Counted from the first letter of the stretch, positions 32,601-40,400 are shown. The stretch: DNA of 64,000 nt from Tolypothrix brevis GSE-NOS-MK-07-07A (GCA_019358985.1 JAHHIJ010000017.1:62001-126000), one strand, 5' to 3'. Notes: generated by a model not told the origin, from the sequence alone. Program-made: numbers and translations.

Positions 32601-33386
32601 CCCTTGTTCCGCCACAGCTTGTTCGATATTCAACAATTGCGTCTCTATAAAAGAATATTGCTCACAGAAGGTTTCCTCAGCGTGAATCAAGAAGCGTTTT
32701 GATATATCGGTATAAATATAGCGCAACTTATCCGAATAAGTATTGAGCGCTTTAAATAAGAATGTACTAGTGCCACCAGTACCCGCGCCTATTTCCAAAA
32801 TGTGTATTTTTTCCCCCTGACTAAGGCTTGGCAGCGCCTTTTCTACGGTAGCTGTCACAACGTCGGCTACCCGTAGGTTGAAATATTCAGCAGAAGGATG
32901 CTCCTTATAAATTGCTTCCACCCGTTCCATCGAGGAATGTGCAAATAAAACTTCTGTAGCTTGTTTACGACCAGTCAAAATTTTCGGCAGTTCCTTGAGG
33001 CAGGGTATAAGGACATCCAATTGCGGCTTTAATAAGGGATAAGATTCACACAATCGGTCTGCTTCCAAATCTAGGTCGATGGAGTCAATTTGTTTCTCAA
33101 GGAGATTATATTTTTCTTTTAACAGAATTTGTCGTCCGTGATCTTCTATTTTCTCTGCCCGAATGAGAATTTGAATAATTTCACCCCATAAACGACGATA
33201 CTTATCCGGAATACCGAACTGCTTTCTCATCTCTTCGATATCACACAAATCCCTCATGGACTCCAAAACACCAAGGGTTTTGAGGGCTTTGAAAAGTCCA
33301 TGAATGATCAATACGTCTGTCAATTTACAAGGGTGAGTTGATGATGCTTTCACTATAATAATTCTCTTTTCTCTGAGGTTTCGCAA
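15789..33386 (-). CDS. Gene C, trans-AT PKS: cMT-ACP / KS-KR-cMT-ACP / KS-KR-ACP / KS-KR-cMT-ACP-ACP / KS (5865 aa)
   Basis: Giant multidomain polyketide synthase. Approximate domains in residues: cMT 16-376 (completes module 6), ACP 403-489, KS 542-955, KR 1163-1690, cMT 1700-2063, ACP 2073-2170, KS 2210-2632, KR 2820-3303, ACP 3323-3406, KS 3444-3863, KR 4063-4563, cMT 4580-4943, tandem ACPs 4964-5218, KS 5239-5649, then a linker and the first residues of a KR. The longest frame starts with TTG at 33386, 23 bp after the gene B stop, with no clear ribosome binding site. A GTG at 33353-33351 has AAGAGA nine bases upstream and is at least as plausible; either leaves the cMT intact. The three cMTs have LEIGAGTGG or LEVGAGTGG and YTDIS or YTDLS. 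All KSs have Cys and both His. The C-terminus stops a few residues into the KR, which continues in gene D. Confidence 0.95.
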   Translation of the reverse strand: MRNLREKRIIIVKASSTHPCKLTDVLIIHGLFKALKTLGVLESMRDLCDIEEMRKQFGIPDKYRRLWGEIIQILIRAEKIEDHGRQILLKEKYNLLEKQIDSIDLDLEADRLCESYPLLKPQLDVLIPCLKELPKILTGRKQATEVLFAHSSMERVEAIYKEHPSAEYFNLRVADVVTATVEKALPSLSQGEKIHILEIGAGTGGTSTFLFKALNTYSDKLRYIYTDISKRFLIHAEETFCEQYSFIETQLLNIEQAVAEQGFEPASIDIVVAANVLHATRNISRTLENVKTLLKCNGLLVLNELTEVSPFLTVTFGLLDGWWLYDDETIRLPGSPALSAKNWQLMLEKQHFHKVILLDEKAQALGQQIIIAQNDDKTRDAPLITHKVATPINPVRQQVKAPLSSIEIAASVEASLMTQLSLCIKIEQSRLNTHTTFSDYGVDSILMLAFVDKINQALGINLNPSELFNYTTVERLTEFIVDQYRNELPTLQQTAVEQTTQIQENKSKIKVAEKAKNKNPDTARSNSPDNSLQGSSDKQDLRDIAIIGMSGQFPGANNTQEFWQNLQAGINSVGELPESRLDSQMYSPQPEAGKCYCKWGGILEEQSFFDPLFFEISPKEAAEMNPSQRVFMQEAYRALEDAGIVNEGLSQLQCGIYVGCEPNSYVNQGFTGSSEALVASRISYFLNLQGPALVINSGCSSSLVAIHLACESLRHGENDIALAGGVFTNLNSELLVCLSSIEMLSSSGKCRTFDEAANGTVLCEGVSVVVLKKLQDALDDGDLIYGVIKGSGINQDGRSNGITAPNGLAQEKLIKRIYQNYNIDASKISYIEAHGTGTKLGDPVEANALKKVFSRSSAESSFRCGVGSVKSNIGHAAAAAGAIALIKVLLCMKHRQLTSLVHFNKLNPLIDFNDTGLYIVEQLQDWETQPGEPLMAGINSFGHSGTNAHLVIQEAPVQTLADSNKPFYLICLSAKTDEALKYKISDLSEYLAGKEKQGTLGAIAYTLNTGRAHFKKRCAFVVDSLEALQDALTGTLDGLIGNGSKMSPPEQAFSQKVFDLIVADLQNTGNLESGVDQTTYKDNLIALAGLYLKGFDLDWQRIYKGQVYRRLSLPTYPFAKDAYWINKPTKINFTDTVAPKRETARESHQPNQKDQATLGGQFYLPQWKRLEQTRSCSNSDRAKPVITLSPVVIFYSPTMSGVKDDIKKCYEQGSASQVISFELGDTPSSELNVSDRHAFEFALASPRLALEALLEQGQAPILYFIMPEPDQTPGFGLNLQRLEDNQSLGLIALFRLIQALLGYHCYSSELTLKIVTQQTQACRASERIAPYGADVVGFVQSLTKEYDLWHVSCVDINRQTLWTPEQSKNFASALTALKAPTNGCVLCWREGHFYENVLTQANLARVEGSSFKTHGVYLIIGGAGGLGLVLSQYLLETVQGKLVWVGRRSVEALEPKAQQLLKTHGADVLYQQADLCDLEAMQRVVQQAKAHFGHIDGVIHSALVLEDRAIADMDEKTLHKVLSPKVQGNVVLQQVLNGEPLDFLLFFSAGQSFMSHAGQSNYAAACTFEDAWGQCQNQQQKYPVKIINWGYWGEVGIVATANHRQRMARQGVLSINPQEGMEVVERCLASYATQVAYFKAQPSALSRLGLDNTGIMHPCQKSASPALIYSVIAATQHELMSLQDGQRYQQTLKKLDRLGYYLLLRAFQTMGVFCQPGEYYEQQALASRLGILESYHQLYKECLNLLENAGFIEMSGLHIEVKNTLPKENDEHQNWLKSYPELRSHEKLLRICLQAYPDIIRGFVAATDIIFPEASMELVEGIYQGNTAANALNTKARDAAVAYVKARLSDCQKESGDFMGSKIIFLEVGAGTGGMSSEVLKGLAPYGEYIEYYYTDISEHFVQYGRRRYGEDYPFVLFQRLDIEQERQGLSHGLPSACDVVLAANVLHATQSIRNTIQHVKALLKRHGLLILNEVTTITSFATLTFGLLEGWWRYQDAVVRMPGGPLLSAPMWYSLLEEEGFDHVVSLGEQREGEMLGQQIIVGQSDGWSLRKNTQNHEIQEKQSEPKISDPAIAITQVKNPYSPAQLVKKVTAQIVQALSEALDIASTRVELDVPFSEYGVDSILSVSIINQLNQRLGIRLKRPDLFNYTTTESMAAHIVETFEIRLTESIAEKHSAVAAPKKVQAAVKQDHPPQKTQTPQRILQTNQEPIAVIGMSACLPGADNVQTFWDNLAGSKNSVTQIPRDRWQRESVNDLPGAPDISQRQGGFMDNIAEFDPLFFAISPQEAQWMDPQQRLFLQQAWAALEDAGYNPRALEGTSCAVFVGCSATGYGVKEGERAGYVPYAMTNSDAILPARISYFLDLKGPSIPINTACSSSLVAIHLACEQLRSGQSDIALAGGASALIGSALHIGLKGAGMLSADGRCKAFDRGANGFVLGEAVGVVVLKPLSLALADGDSIHGLIIGSAINQDGKTNGIMAPNGPSQTALIESVYRKFQIDPNTISYIETHGTGTQLGDPIEVNALADAYKKFTTQTQYCAIGSVKTNIGHTTTAAGVCGLIKTLLCLKNKKLVPSLHYNQPNENIEFAQTAFYVNTQVKDWVGDRNGIRRAAVSSFGYSGTNAHMVVEEFLETRTSTTGEQEPALIVLSGRNEARLKNLASNLRGYLNKDRQVQLADVAYTLQVGRQAMSERLAFVADSVTDIVKHLADFVDGKVNPQDLYRGTVKSASDKSDLLLSGDAGQAFMDTILKQQDYRKLAALWVAGTSLDWNLLYGENRPRRISLPSYPFARESYWLDEVVEAKAEDLTTDKIKRETPTTHIEQSTELMTFEEVWQEQPLSDASSSASYKSVVYFLSQSENQQAMLKAMQAIDPTINVIFIAQGDTYAKHSSHTYTVDPVDTQSYGQVFTDISQNHGNVDALLYLWAIEDSRCLYNPNAIAYILQSLGRSALKPSRLLLLASFSTALERCYLESWLGFDRSLKLIMPGIQVTGLYLENLGQGETISMREWSQNIFSELKTPKAQTVLIQKHRRYVCQIQKTVLAIQDASVIKPGGTYLITGGCGGLGFLVAQHLAQYSVPGKAVNLILTGRSFLDEKIQSKLGQLEKLGANIYYIKADICDAIAMRNSIAQAKNRFGDIHGIFHIAGIAASATILDKNIATFEKVLEPKVAGTLMLDDLCRDEPLDFICYFSSSAAILGDFGACDYAIGNRFQMAYAAYRNQLQQQGMRQGKALVINWPLWREGGMGFNNDENTKMYLQSSGQRVLETQEGLAVLDKILSQNKTQHLVLVGQPSRVYGFLGLTQAPLNPSPVNQTSTRQELRGLSLEQSVLWDLKNIIVHQLKIPWEQLERESNLADFGFDSISLLSFATRLGEHYQLEITPALFFGYSTLEQLTQYFLREHSDFIQAFYQEQTKTEVHSAQAEESAYIESLSEEVPPEKTDDAIDEPIAIIGMSGRFPKSYDIEEMWNILAQGECAVEEIPQNYFDWRRYYGDPSQDANKTNGKWCACIPGVAEFDPLFFQISPREAANIDPRQRHLLQESWNALENAGYGTHHINNQKIGTFVGAEEGDYSQRVKEGNITSNHSGILAARLAYFLNLKGPTMMINTACSSSLVATHQACLSLRQRECDTAIAAGVNLMLTPYGYIGMAQAGMLSSDGRCYAFDQRANGLVPGEAVVVVVLKRLSRALTDGDPIHGVILASGVNYDGKTNGITAPSGVSQTELVKDVYRRARVSPQNIDYIVTHGTGTKLGDPVELNALAEVFKGSEHPCAITSSKTNFGHTFSASGLVSLVSLVQALRHETIPKSLHFAQQNDFVSWDKSPLYVNTVNQPWTDQPGKKRIGAVSAFGMSGTNAHMLVQGYRLSRKEQPIAPPYSLLVLSAKTEDAVQLKVKAMIQFFQEGLVDNTTLADISYTLFEGRHHLQYRLAIVVQDIADAIYTWTQSGQPDKKPNIFQGKVPTEFSGQKVTQNYVNELLQKIRLSSGDENLYRENLFGLADFYCQGYDIPWSTLYGDTPPRRINLPGYPFSRQHFWLDFSPQSHGEQVATEISVAEPLKKTLKELSYLLKWEQQPQIETEIKTSQVVLLVYFESASQFEKTLANFFQQQCASQVFEIQLGLETKQVSEHKWHCDVNAPTGFQTCLEGYSHTININSFYFICSDRPQHSPQHSIPESEIQLLRLVKALKQHIQNNAFIDCTLLTLDNYRVDNSVTSPNDGGISGLGYSVAQGDHRFRVRNIDLSQEDLASAEKQRTLPAMILSEAPSDRGEVTKLQSGLRYKQRFFKLDWQSLQGLKPQAGLAGLKVGGVYVLMGGAGTVGTIITRYLIQKYQAKVVWLGRRPLTSAAMQEKLQAFQAMGERNAPLYIQADVTDRSSMAQAVKEIKQHYTQINGAIFSPLVFKFDNSIAHTSEAEFNEVLDTKKKGAAYFHTAFKNEALDFMCYFSSVQAFSFLSSRDSAGYAAGITSADTFVHSIDHSVAFPVGIINWGYWHASLAGTDAEKRLAGHYDLISDHEGCQFFDEFIPILRAGLIKQTLCLGVSKAVEGLMGCDPKQMITLNKPGADSLIHCLFNENEAHEEAEIARLLDKDFRNELHDWLPRLLFLQIRQLGIFLNGGEQKESTHWQKQAGVIEKYGRWWHECCLGLLENYGYVQCKGDRVQVATSIKVDNADKLWQDWENYQNLFLHKPEKKAALELLDTCLRKLPQILRGNIQATDILFPKSSMEKVENMYQRNSLSDYFNTFVAKTAEAYIRQRIQADPQTKIRILEIGAGTGGTTALVLPQLRQVQHAIDEYCYTDLSKAFLMHAEKNYGQDYSYLNYKLLNIEQAIAPQGIESGTYDIVIATNVLHATKNIRQTLRHTKTALKRNGLLLLNEVVEKSIIGTLTFGLLDGWWLYQDEELRIPGSPLIELECWLKILKEEGFTSTLLPAQAAYELGQQVMVAESDGFVRRKRSPLEVESSPKSAVQEVPLTQEQPLAPRQPVQDISTETLQEHVSKLILKHLAETLDMAQGNIDPQISFSDYGIDSILGVGFIDQLAKALGITMNTAILFDYTNVTRLSHYLVDTYAEKIQNKLQKNRVPAVEQNISTYKVETLQEVPLTQEQPLAPRQPVQNISAETLQEHVSKLILKHLAETLDMAQGNIDPQISFSDYGIDSILGVGFIDQLAKALGITMNTAILFDYTNVTRLSHYLVDTYAEKIQNKLQKNRVPAVEQNISTYKVENKPENPMPKMAFDEYKAEICKAIAVIGMSGQFPGAKDLDTFWQNLIQGHDGVAEFPANYLNPDLFSPHKQAGKTDCKWGGILEQRDCFDPLFFNITPREAESMNPHQRLILSESWKALEDAGYNPKDLENSRASVFIGAEPTDYIHETFTGSSDAIVASRLSYFLNLKGPALVVNTGCSSSALAIHLACESLRSGESSMALAGGIFAAMHEKALVKLAEIDMLSSTGRCRTFDKSCDGTVLSEGVGVVVLKRLNDAIRDKDPIYGVIQASGANHDGASNGITAPSGLSQEELLTSVYRQYQINPETISYVEAHGTGTRLGDTVEANALKRAFKQFSDRTQFCALGSAKSHIGHTGAASGVIGLIKILLSMRHRQLPKMLHFEELNPAIALDNSAFYINNQQVEWTNQGNPLTAALNSFGHSGTNVHLVVREHLSVPQVKVEADSVLVPLSAKTPECLKAYAKKLAAFLENRPLSEEISLTDLAFTLQLGREAMRERCIFLTRNIPDLIAQLNAFASSETLNDLSWHGRVGHSKNNNVFDDNESGQIIAQWMQKGKLEKVAAAWVQGATIDWSVLYRELTPHKIHVPTYPFAEEHYWKPEPQSITQKTTAPETSPVTLGTLMLQPCWVEQTVENSGSMTPHSIGENSR
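17734..18497 (-). repeat. 387-bp direct tandem duplication encoding two ACPs (module 9)
   Basis: Copies at 17734-18110 and 18121-18497 have a period of 387 bp (129 codons). By eye they differ at four positions, two of them changing residues (QDIST versus QNISA). Each holds one complete ACP with GIDSI (Ser codons 17931-17933 and 18318-18320) plus its linker. Such similarity points to a recent duplication or gene conversion. Doublet ACPs in trans-AT modules usually raise flux. Confidence 0.95.
17734..23055 (-). other. Module 9: KS-KR-cMT-ACP-ACP
   Basis: KS about 21800-23055: NTACSSS (Cys codon 22560-22562), THGTGT, KTNFGH; elongating. KR about 19700-21200 is the most divergent of the cluster: MGGAGTVG, CYFSSVQAF, and GYAAGITSADTF, where the Asn four residues after Tyr is Ile. 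The cMT (about 18560-19650) has LEIGAGTGG and YTDLS. Twin ACPs follow. Predicted CH(OH)-CH(CH3), matching C17 oxygen and C16 methyl; the family has an OMe at C17, but no oMT is present here. Confidence 0.86.
23170..26760 (-). other. Module 8: KS-KR-ACP
   Basis: KS about 25492-26760: NTACSSS (Cys codon 26259-26261), THGTGT, KTNIGH; elongating. KR about 23480-24930: TGGCGGLG, YFSSSAAILG, CDYAIGNRF. It has a canonical YxxxN and no B-type Asp (HIAGIAASA), so it may set the opposite alcohol configuration to modules 10 and 12. ACP about 23170-23420 with GFDSI. Predicted CH(OH)-CH2, matching the C19 oxygen; the 19-O-methyl of scytophycins would need an enzyme in trans. Confidence 0.88.
26880..31763 (-). 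other. Module 7: KS-KR-cMT-ACP
   Basis: KS about 30522-31763: NSGCSSS (Cys codon 31290-31292), EAHGTGT, KSNIGH; elongating. KR about 28320-29900: GGAGGLG, FFSAGQSF, SNYAAACTFEDA (YxxxN Asn replaced by Cys), with Asp in HSALVLED. The cMT (about 27200-28290) has LEVGAGTGG, YYTDIS and AANVLHAT. ACP about 26880-27170 with GVDSI. Predicted CH(OH)-CH(CH3), that is the C21 oxygen, the macrolactone position in scytophycins, and the C20 methyl. Confidence 0.88.
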
Positions 33387-36300
33387 AAAATAAGTTGAGG
33401 GAACAGGGATTAAAACTTCTCAGACAATAAGCGATTTAGCATGGAGGAACGATCCGGCAATGAAGCAATCAGAGTATTTTCGATTGCCGAAACCCCTAAA
33501 TTTTTCAGGATTTCATCGGATGCCTTAGTCATCACGACTTGTTCCGATTCGTGAGCCAATATTCGCTCCAAAGATTCCATTCCTTCCTCAGCATTGAGGC
33601 TGTAAATTCCCTTGTTTTTGAGATAGGCTTCGTACTGTTCATGTGTCTTATCGGCATCAGCTTGTTGATTGTGTGACCAATAACCCCAGTTGATGGTTTT
33701 TACGGGATACGCCACCTGCCTGTTCATTTCATGGGCAAAGGCATCTTGAAACATGCACCCTGCTACGTAACTACTCATGTTCGCTGACATAAATTTTAAG
33801 CGTTGAGCAAAACTTTGCATGGAGGAGAAGAAAACCAGAAAATCTAGTGTTTCGTTTTGTAGCACAGAATAAAGTGCGATCGCAGATTTAACTTTCCCAT
33901 CAAATGAACCGGCGCGAAACTGCTCTTCGCTAAGACTGCATATTGGTACACCTTGAGCGACCATCACCAGGTTAAATACACCATTAATGATTTTATTTTC
34001 TTCTTTAATTTTATCAAATACTGCTCTGGTTTCTTCCTCAGACCAATTTTTCAAAGTAATGTATCGGGGACGAGAACCAAATGCACCGATCGCTTCTATT
34101 TTTTTGTCTATCCGCTCATCTTGCTTCCGTCTCCCCAGCCATATAACCTCTGCCTGATAAGTTTGTACCAGGTATCGAGTCAGGAGTCCACCTAAATACC
34201 CCGCTCCGCCAGCCAGTACATAGACGCCTTTGTGGCGTAGGCGACTTCGTGTCGGGCGAGGTAAATCCAACCGTTCCAGTTTTCTCACGTAAGCATTGCC
34301 GTTTCGCTCCACAACCACATTTAAACTTTGGCGATCGCAGTTTTGATTCACCAACAACGACGGTGATATGATATTGTGGCGATCGCGCAGATTAACCTGC
34401 CAATGGATGTGTTCCTGGGCTAAAGAAGTCGCCAATCCTACGATTACGGATGCATAGGGGTCGATTTGCTCTTCTTGGTGCAAGGCATAGGCACGATTTG
34501 TAAACAACATCCATTGCAAGGGCTTCTGGGCATAACCCAACTGCTCCAATCTTCTCACCAAAGTTAGTAACCCCATCACATACCAAGGTTCACGAACAGT
34601 TTTCTGAAAACTATTTTGGGATAGAAAGAATGTTTCATTTGAGGTAGCAAGAAAACAAATACTGCACAGCGGCGACGTAAGTTGCTTTAATTGATTTCCC
34701 AGGTAGTTGGATTGATAATTCTCCGTGTGCGGAACACAAATAGAGAGAATCTCATGTTTCCAATCTTGATAGATTTTTAACAGCTTTTCCGCCTCTAATG
34801 TGTTTTCTTCATGATACACCAGCAGAGTAGTACCATTGGTGTGCTGTTCTTGAGAAGTTGTATTTTTATAAGCTAAACGTTGCCACACCGGAACATAAAG
34901 CAGCTTTTCTAGGTTAACCGTTTTAAAGGTTTTGAGTTTAATCCCACTATAACGAACTGCCACTTGTCCCCACCGATCTAAAATTTGCACATCGAGTTGC
35001 TTCTGCACTCCTTGCACGACATAGGCATAAGCCGGTTGCTCTACATCATTCCATCGCTCCACTTTCTGCACGAAAAAGGGAATCCCGACTCCTTGTTGAG
35101 AGGAATCAATCCAACGGCAGCCCAGTAAAGCCGCAACAAATGCCCCAGGATGGAAAAGGTATTCAGCACCCTGTTGAACCGGCATATCAATCGCTACTAG
35201 TGCTGTTGAACCAGCAGCCCAGACTTCTGTGGCTCCTTGATAAAGGCTTCCCAAAACAACCCGATTTGTTTCAAATGATTGGTATGGTTCTTCCGGAAAC
35301 GTTTGTTTTGGTAGGCTATTTTTTAAACGGTTGATATCCAGCGTCGGGAGTGGTTCTAGAGACTCCGCCCAATAGCCATTACCACGACAATAAACTGTGT
35401 TTTCATCTGCTTCACCACCGATAACCCGGTATTTAAAAGTATTTTGTTCTACTTCCACCACAAGTTGAACGGGGTATTTATCAAGGACATAAAGTGGAGT
35501 GAGCCAGAATAAATCTTGTAAAACGGCAGCTTTATCAGGCATGATCTCCTTTAAACTGTCCAACACCATTTCTAGGAAACCCACAGCCGGAAAAACAGGT
35601 TTTCCGTCGATAGTATGTTGCGCCAAAAGCGGTTCTGTAGATTTTAATTCTCTTTTAAAAATATAGTCTTTTTGGGGTTGAGAAATCTCCCCGATGGTGG
35701 ATGAATCAAACCAGTAACGGTCTGGGGAAAAAGGATAGGTAGGTAGGGAAATTCGCCGGGGTTTAAGCGCTGTCGGTAATTGAGTCCAGTCGGGATTCAG
35801 ACCTGATACCCACGCCTGAGCTAGTTTCTCCAGTTCCCCATTGGTCAGGTCGATGGAAGAAACCGTAGAAGGTTTCACTTCTCCTTCCTTAACCTCACCC
35901 AAATAGAAATTTTCATCATTCGTCTTGTCTGCCAGAAAGTCCGACAATTTTTGCTTCAAGGCATCTTTCGCATCCACGATAAAAGCCACCCGTTTTTCCA
36001 TCGCTTCGCGTCCCACCTGAAGGGTATATGCGATGTCGGAAAGATGATAGGATGGCGCATCCAGGATAAAGCGATAGAGATTTTTGGCAACTTCCTTGAG
36101 GCGATCGCTATTTTTTGCCGATAGGAGAATTAAAACTCTTCCTTCTTCCTTTTTTTCGTCTTCTTCTTTATACTCTTCAACTATTATATGTGCATTGGTT
36201 CCGCCAAAGCCAAAACTGCTAATAGCGGCTCGCCTCATGTCTCCTTCCTCAACTACCCAATTCCTGAGTTCTCCATTCACATAAAAGGGGCTATTCTCAA

Positions 36301-37448
36301 AATCGATATGTTCGTTGCTCTTGGCAAAATTCAACGATGGCACTAATTTGCGGTGTTTCAAACATAATAAAACTTTGATAAAACCCACAATCCCTGCTGC
36401 CGTAGCAGCATGACCGATATTGCTTTTAACCGATCCTATGGCGCAATAACGTTTTTTATCGGTATAACCTCGAAAGGCTTTGGTAAGAGCATCGATTTCG
36501 ATGGGGTCGCCCAATTTTGTCCCTGTACCATGTGCTTCAACATAGCCGATGGTTGCTGGATCAAGGTTTGCGTTCTGATATACATTCTGTGCCAATTCAC
36601 TCTGGGAAGCAACGCTGGGGGCGGTAATACCATAAGTCCGTCCGTCTTGATTGCAACCCGATCCAAGAATCACCCCATAGATATGATCCCCATCTCTGCA
36701 AGCCGCTTCCAGGGGTTTTAAGACCACAGCCCCTACTCCTTCCCCAGGAACAAACCCATCCGCTCTGTCATCAAATGTTTTACATTTTCCATCTGGTGCA
36801 AGCATCCTTGCATTACTGGCTACAATGTGGAAATGGGGGGTCGTACCAATATAGACACCGCCGGCGATGACCATATCGCTTTCACCCTGACGGATACTCT
36901 GACAACCCAGGTGTACCGCCACCAGCGATGACGAACAAGCCGTGTCAACGGTAATACTGGGTCCTTTGAGGTTTAAGAAATAGGAAATGCGTGCAGCGAT
37001 CAGCGAACCGGCATTACCCCAAAAGGATTGAGGCTCACAGGGTACTCCCGCTTCACGCATATTAATGCGATAATCTCCTGGGTCAGCCCCAACAAAAACA
37101 CCACATTTAGTGTTGGAGATTGATGCATTTGCGTAACCCGCATCTTCCAGGGCTTTCCATGCTTCTTCTAAAAAGAGTCTCTGTTGTGGATCGGTCAGTT
37201 CCGCTTCTCTACCCGACAGTTTAAAAAAGAGCGCGTCAAATTTATCGATATCGGTTAAGAATCCTCCCCATTTGCAGTGGGTTTTATCGAGATGTTGCGG
37301 ATTCGGGTCGTAGTATGCGTTGATGTCCCATCGCTGGGAAGGGACTTCTGTAATGCTATTTTTCCCGTTAGCTAGGTTATCCCAAAATGCCTCTACGTTA
37401 GAAGCTCCCGGAAAACGACCGGATATACCGATTATAGCGATCGCCGAA
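31920..37448 (-). other. Module 6: KS-DH(inactive)-KR | cMT-ACP split across genes B and C
   Basis: KS about 36170-37448: DTACSSS (Cys codon 36935-36937), EAHGTGT, KSNIGH; elongating. The DH-like domain (about 34930-35690) keeps HTIDGKPVFP, but the second motif is HPGAFVAALL: the catalytic Asp is Val (codon 35135-35137) and the Gln/His is also lost, so it is probably inactive. KR about 33430-34920: GGAGYLG, FFSSMQSF, SSYVAGCMFQDA, without the B-type Asp. cMT (about 32260-33340) and ACP (about 31920-32180, GVDSI) start gene C. Predicted CH(OH)-CH(CH3), matching C23-OH and the C22 methyl. Confidence 0.87.
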
Positions 37449-40400
37449 GTAGACTGCTTGTTTTCACTAGGAGCCGTCACGACTTTTTTCGGGGGAACCG
37501 TCACGACAACTTTACCAATGTTTTCCCGTTGTTGTAAACAATAATAGGCATCGCGAATCCGGTCAAATGAGAAACTATGGCTCAACGTTGGCACTATCTT
37601 CCCGAACGCAAGTGCTTGAGCCATAAGTGCCAAATGTTGCGTCAGCAGTTTTGGCTGCTTGGTATATAATCTGCTCATATCAATGGACTGGAAAGTCTGA
37701 TTATCGACCAAGTGCGACAAGTCAAGCTGTCGAGAATTCCTCAGCCCAGTCATGGCAATTTCAATATAACGTCCACCGGGAGCAAGAAGATTTAAACCCT
37801 TCTGGATAGCCTCGTCTGACAAAGTATTAAAAACCACGTCAACACCTTGTCCATTGGTCATCTCTAAAATTCTTTGGGCGAAATCCTCTGTGCGATAATT
37901 AATCAGGTTATTAACGCCTTTCTTTTTTAAGTATTCCAATTTCCCTGGTGAACCAGCCGTAGCATAAATCTCCGCACCCTTCAACGAGGCTAATTGAACT
38001 GCAATCAATCCTGTACCTCCCGCAGCGGTTTGAATGAGAACCTTTTCACCCGGCTTGACGTTGGCTAAGTTGAAAGCGTGGTTCATGGTTAAAAAAGCGA
38101 CGGGGAAAGAACATGCCTCTTCGTGGGTTAACCCGGAAGGTTTTTTAACTATATTCTCCTCCCTAACTAAAACCAGTCCGGAGTGTCCTCCCATAGATTG
38201 TCCCATGACAGCGATCGCTTCATCCCCAGGTTGAAAACGCTGTACCTTCGCCCCAGTACGCAAAACTACACCGGAGACTTCCGATCCCGGCGTAAATGGA
38301 TAAGGGGGCATATTGGGGTATAATCCACGCATACATAGAAAATCCGCAAAATTGAGAGAGAAAGCCCTGACCTCGATTTCTACTTCTCCCTCACCAGGTG
38401 CAGTGGGTTGGATGGCACGAACTTCTAAATCTTCAGGGGAACCCGGTTTCGTCACAAAAACAGCCTGATATAGAGAGGGCGATCGCTCTTCCTCTTGCAT
38501 TTTCTCTACTTGTGTGTTATTGACTTCCAATGAATTAACCGTCTCCCGATCCTTATGGGAAACCGACGCCGGAGACTCTAAGAAAGAGGAAAATTGTTCC
38601 CTTTCTGTAATTTTCTCTGCTTCGGTGAATGAATCAACTGTCTCTCTATCCTCATGGGCAGAAGATGTCAGAGCTTCTGGGGATTCCAGAGGTTCTGGTT
38701 CCAACAACGCCTTAATTTGTTCCCCGTATTCATCAAGAATCGCACGGGAAAAACCTTCTATATCTGCGTGATCAAAGAGTGCTGTGGTTCTTAGTTGGAG
38801 TTTGAGAGTTTTATTAATTCTGTTGATTAAGTCTACTCCAGTAATTGAATCTACCCCGTAATCGGAGAGTGGTTTTTTGATATTGATATCTTCCGGACTC
38901 ACTTGTAATGCTTGGACAAGGTTCTGGGCAATGCTCTCTTCAATATAGGTTTTGAGATCGGTTTTTTTGCTGACTCTTTCAGGTTTAGTCTGCGGAATTA
39001 ATAGCGATCGCAATTTCACCGGGTTAGCGTTGGTCACGGTTGTAATCTCTGCGGACTTGCGATCGCGTCTAATAATACCATTACTCTCGGCAATAATGAC
39101 ATCTTGCCCAAAATCCAAAGGTGCCTGAGAAGATTCGTTGAGGCTTAAAATCGAGCCAAACCCCTCCTCGTGTAAAACATTTCTCCACATGGCTAAACTG
39201 AGGGTGGGACCACCCGGTAGCCGTCCTGTTTCGTCATCATAGAGCCACCAGCCCTTCAGTAACCCGAATGTGTAGGTCAAAAAGTCTAGATTCTTCACCC
39301 CCTCATTAATGATGAGCCAGCCATTCGTCTTGAGAAGGGCTTTGGTGTAACGAAGGGTATTATTTATTCTGCGGGTGGCATGAAATACATTGGTGGCAAT
39401 AACTATGTCAAAATCGAATAGTTCGTAACCTTGAGTTTCCACATCCTTTTCGACATCTAGTATTTTGAACTCTACAAAAGGATTGTCCGCCTCAAAAGTC
39501 TTCTTGCCATAATTGATCAGACCTGGAGAAATATCGGTATAAATATAAGAGATGTGTTCGCCGTATTCTCCCACAGCATCAAAAATCATGGTACTTGTGG
39601 AGCCGGTTCCTGCACCCACTTCAAGAATCTTTATTTTTCCGTTTTTGCCTAACTTTGGCATCCGGTGACGAATGTAAGCCAAGACGTTACGTGCCACAGA
39701 TTGGTTATAATGGTCTACTTGGGCATTGCCTTTGTAAATACCTTCAACCAGATGCATCGAGGAATTGGGAAACATCACGTCTGTCCCTGCAATTTCCCCA
39801 CGAAGTACGTCCAAACAGCCATGCATACAAATCCATACCAGGTTTATATGAGTTTTCATTTTCGGGTAAGAGGAAAGCAATTGATTCTTTTCCTCTTCCA
39901 GATATTTAATTGCTTCCTGCACCGAAGCACTCTCTACTTCGGTGGTAGACACAATTTGTTGTTCTTGAATCCGAATCCATCCGGCACGAGATAGAATGTT
40001 CAATAATTCATCGAATAAACGCGAATAGTCAGGTGTGACGGATAAATTTGTTCTAAGCTGTTGTTTGTCGTATTTCTCATGAGCATTGCGGAATACCCCT
40101 GCCTGATGAAAACACAGCAGGGTGAGATGTAACCCCATTCGATCAATTTCAACAAAACACTGCTTGGTTTTTTCCGATTCGTTAAATCCCCCTAATGTGC
40201 GGTTTATCAGGGTATTTAGGGTAGGAGGAGTTTCTTCGGGAGAGAACGCTAACTCGTAGCTGAAGTCAACGTTAATCCCTTTGAGAAATTTCTGATTCGC
40301 GTTGATGGACATGACCTGATTCAACGGATGCGACAGTAGTCTAGAAACCGATTCCATCCCCTGTTCAGGTTGAATCGAGTAGAGACCGGCAGCAGCCAGC

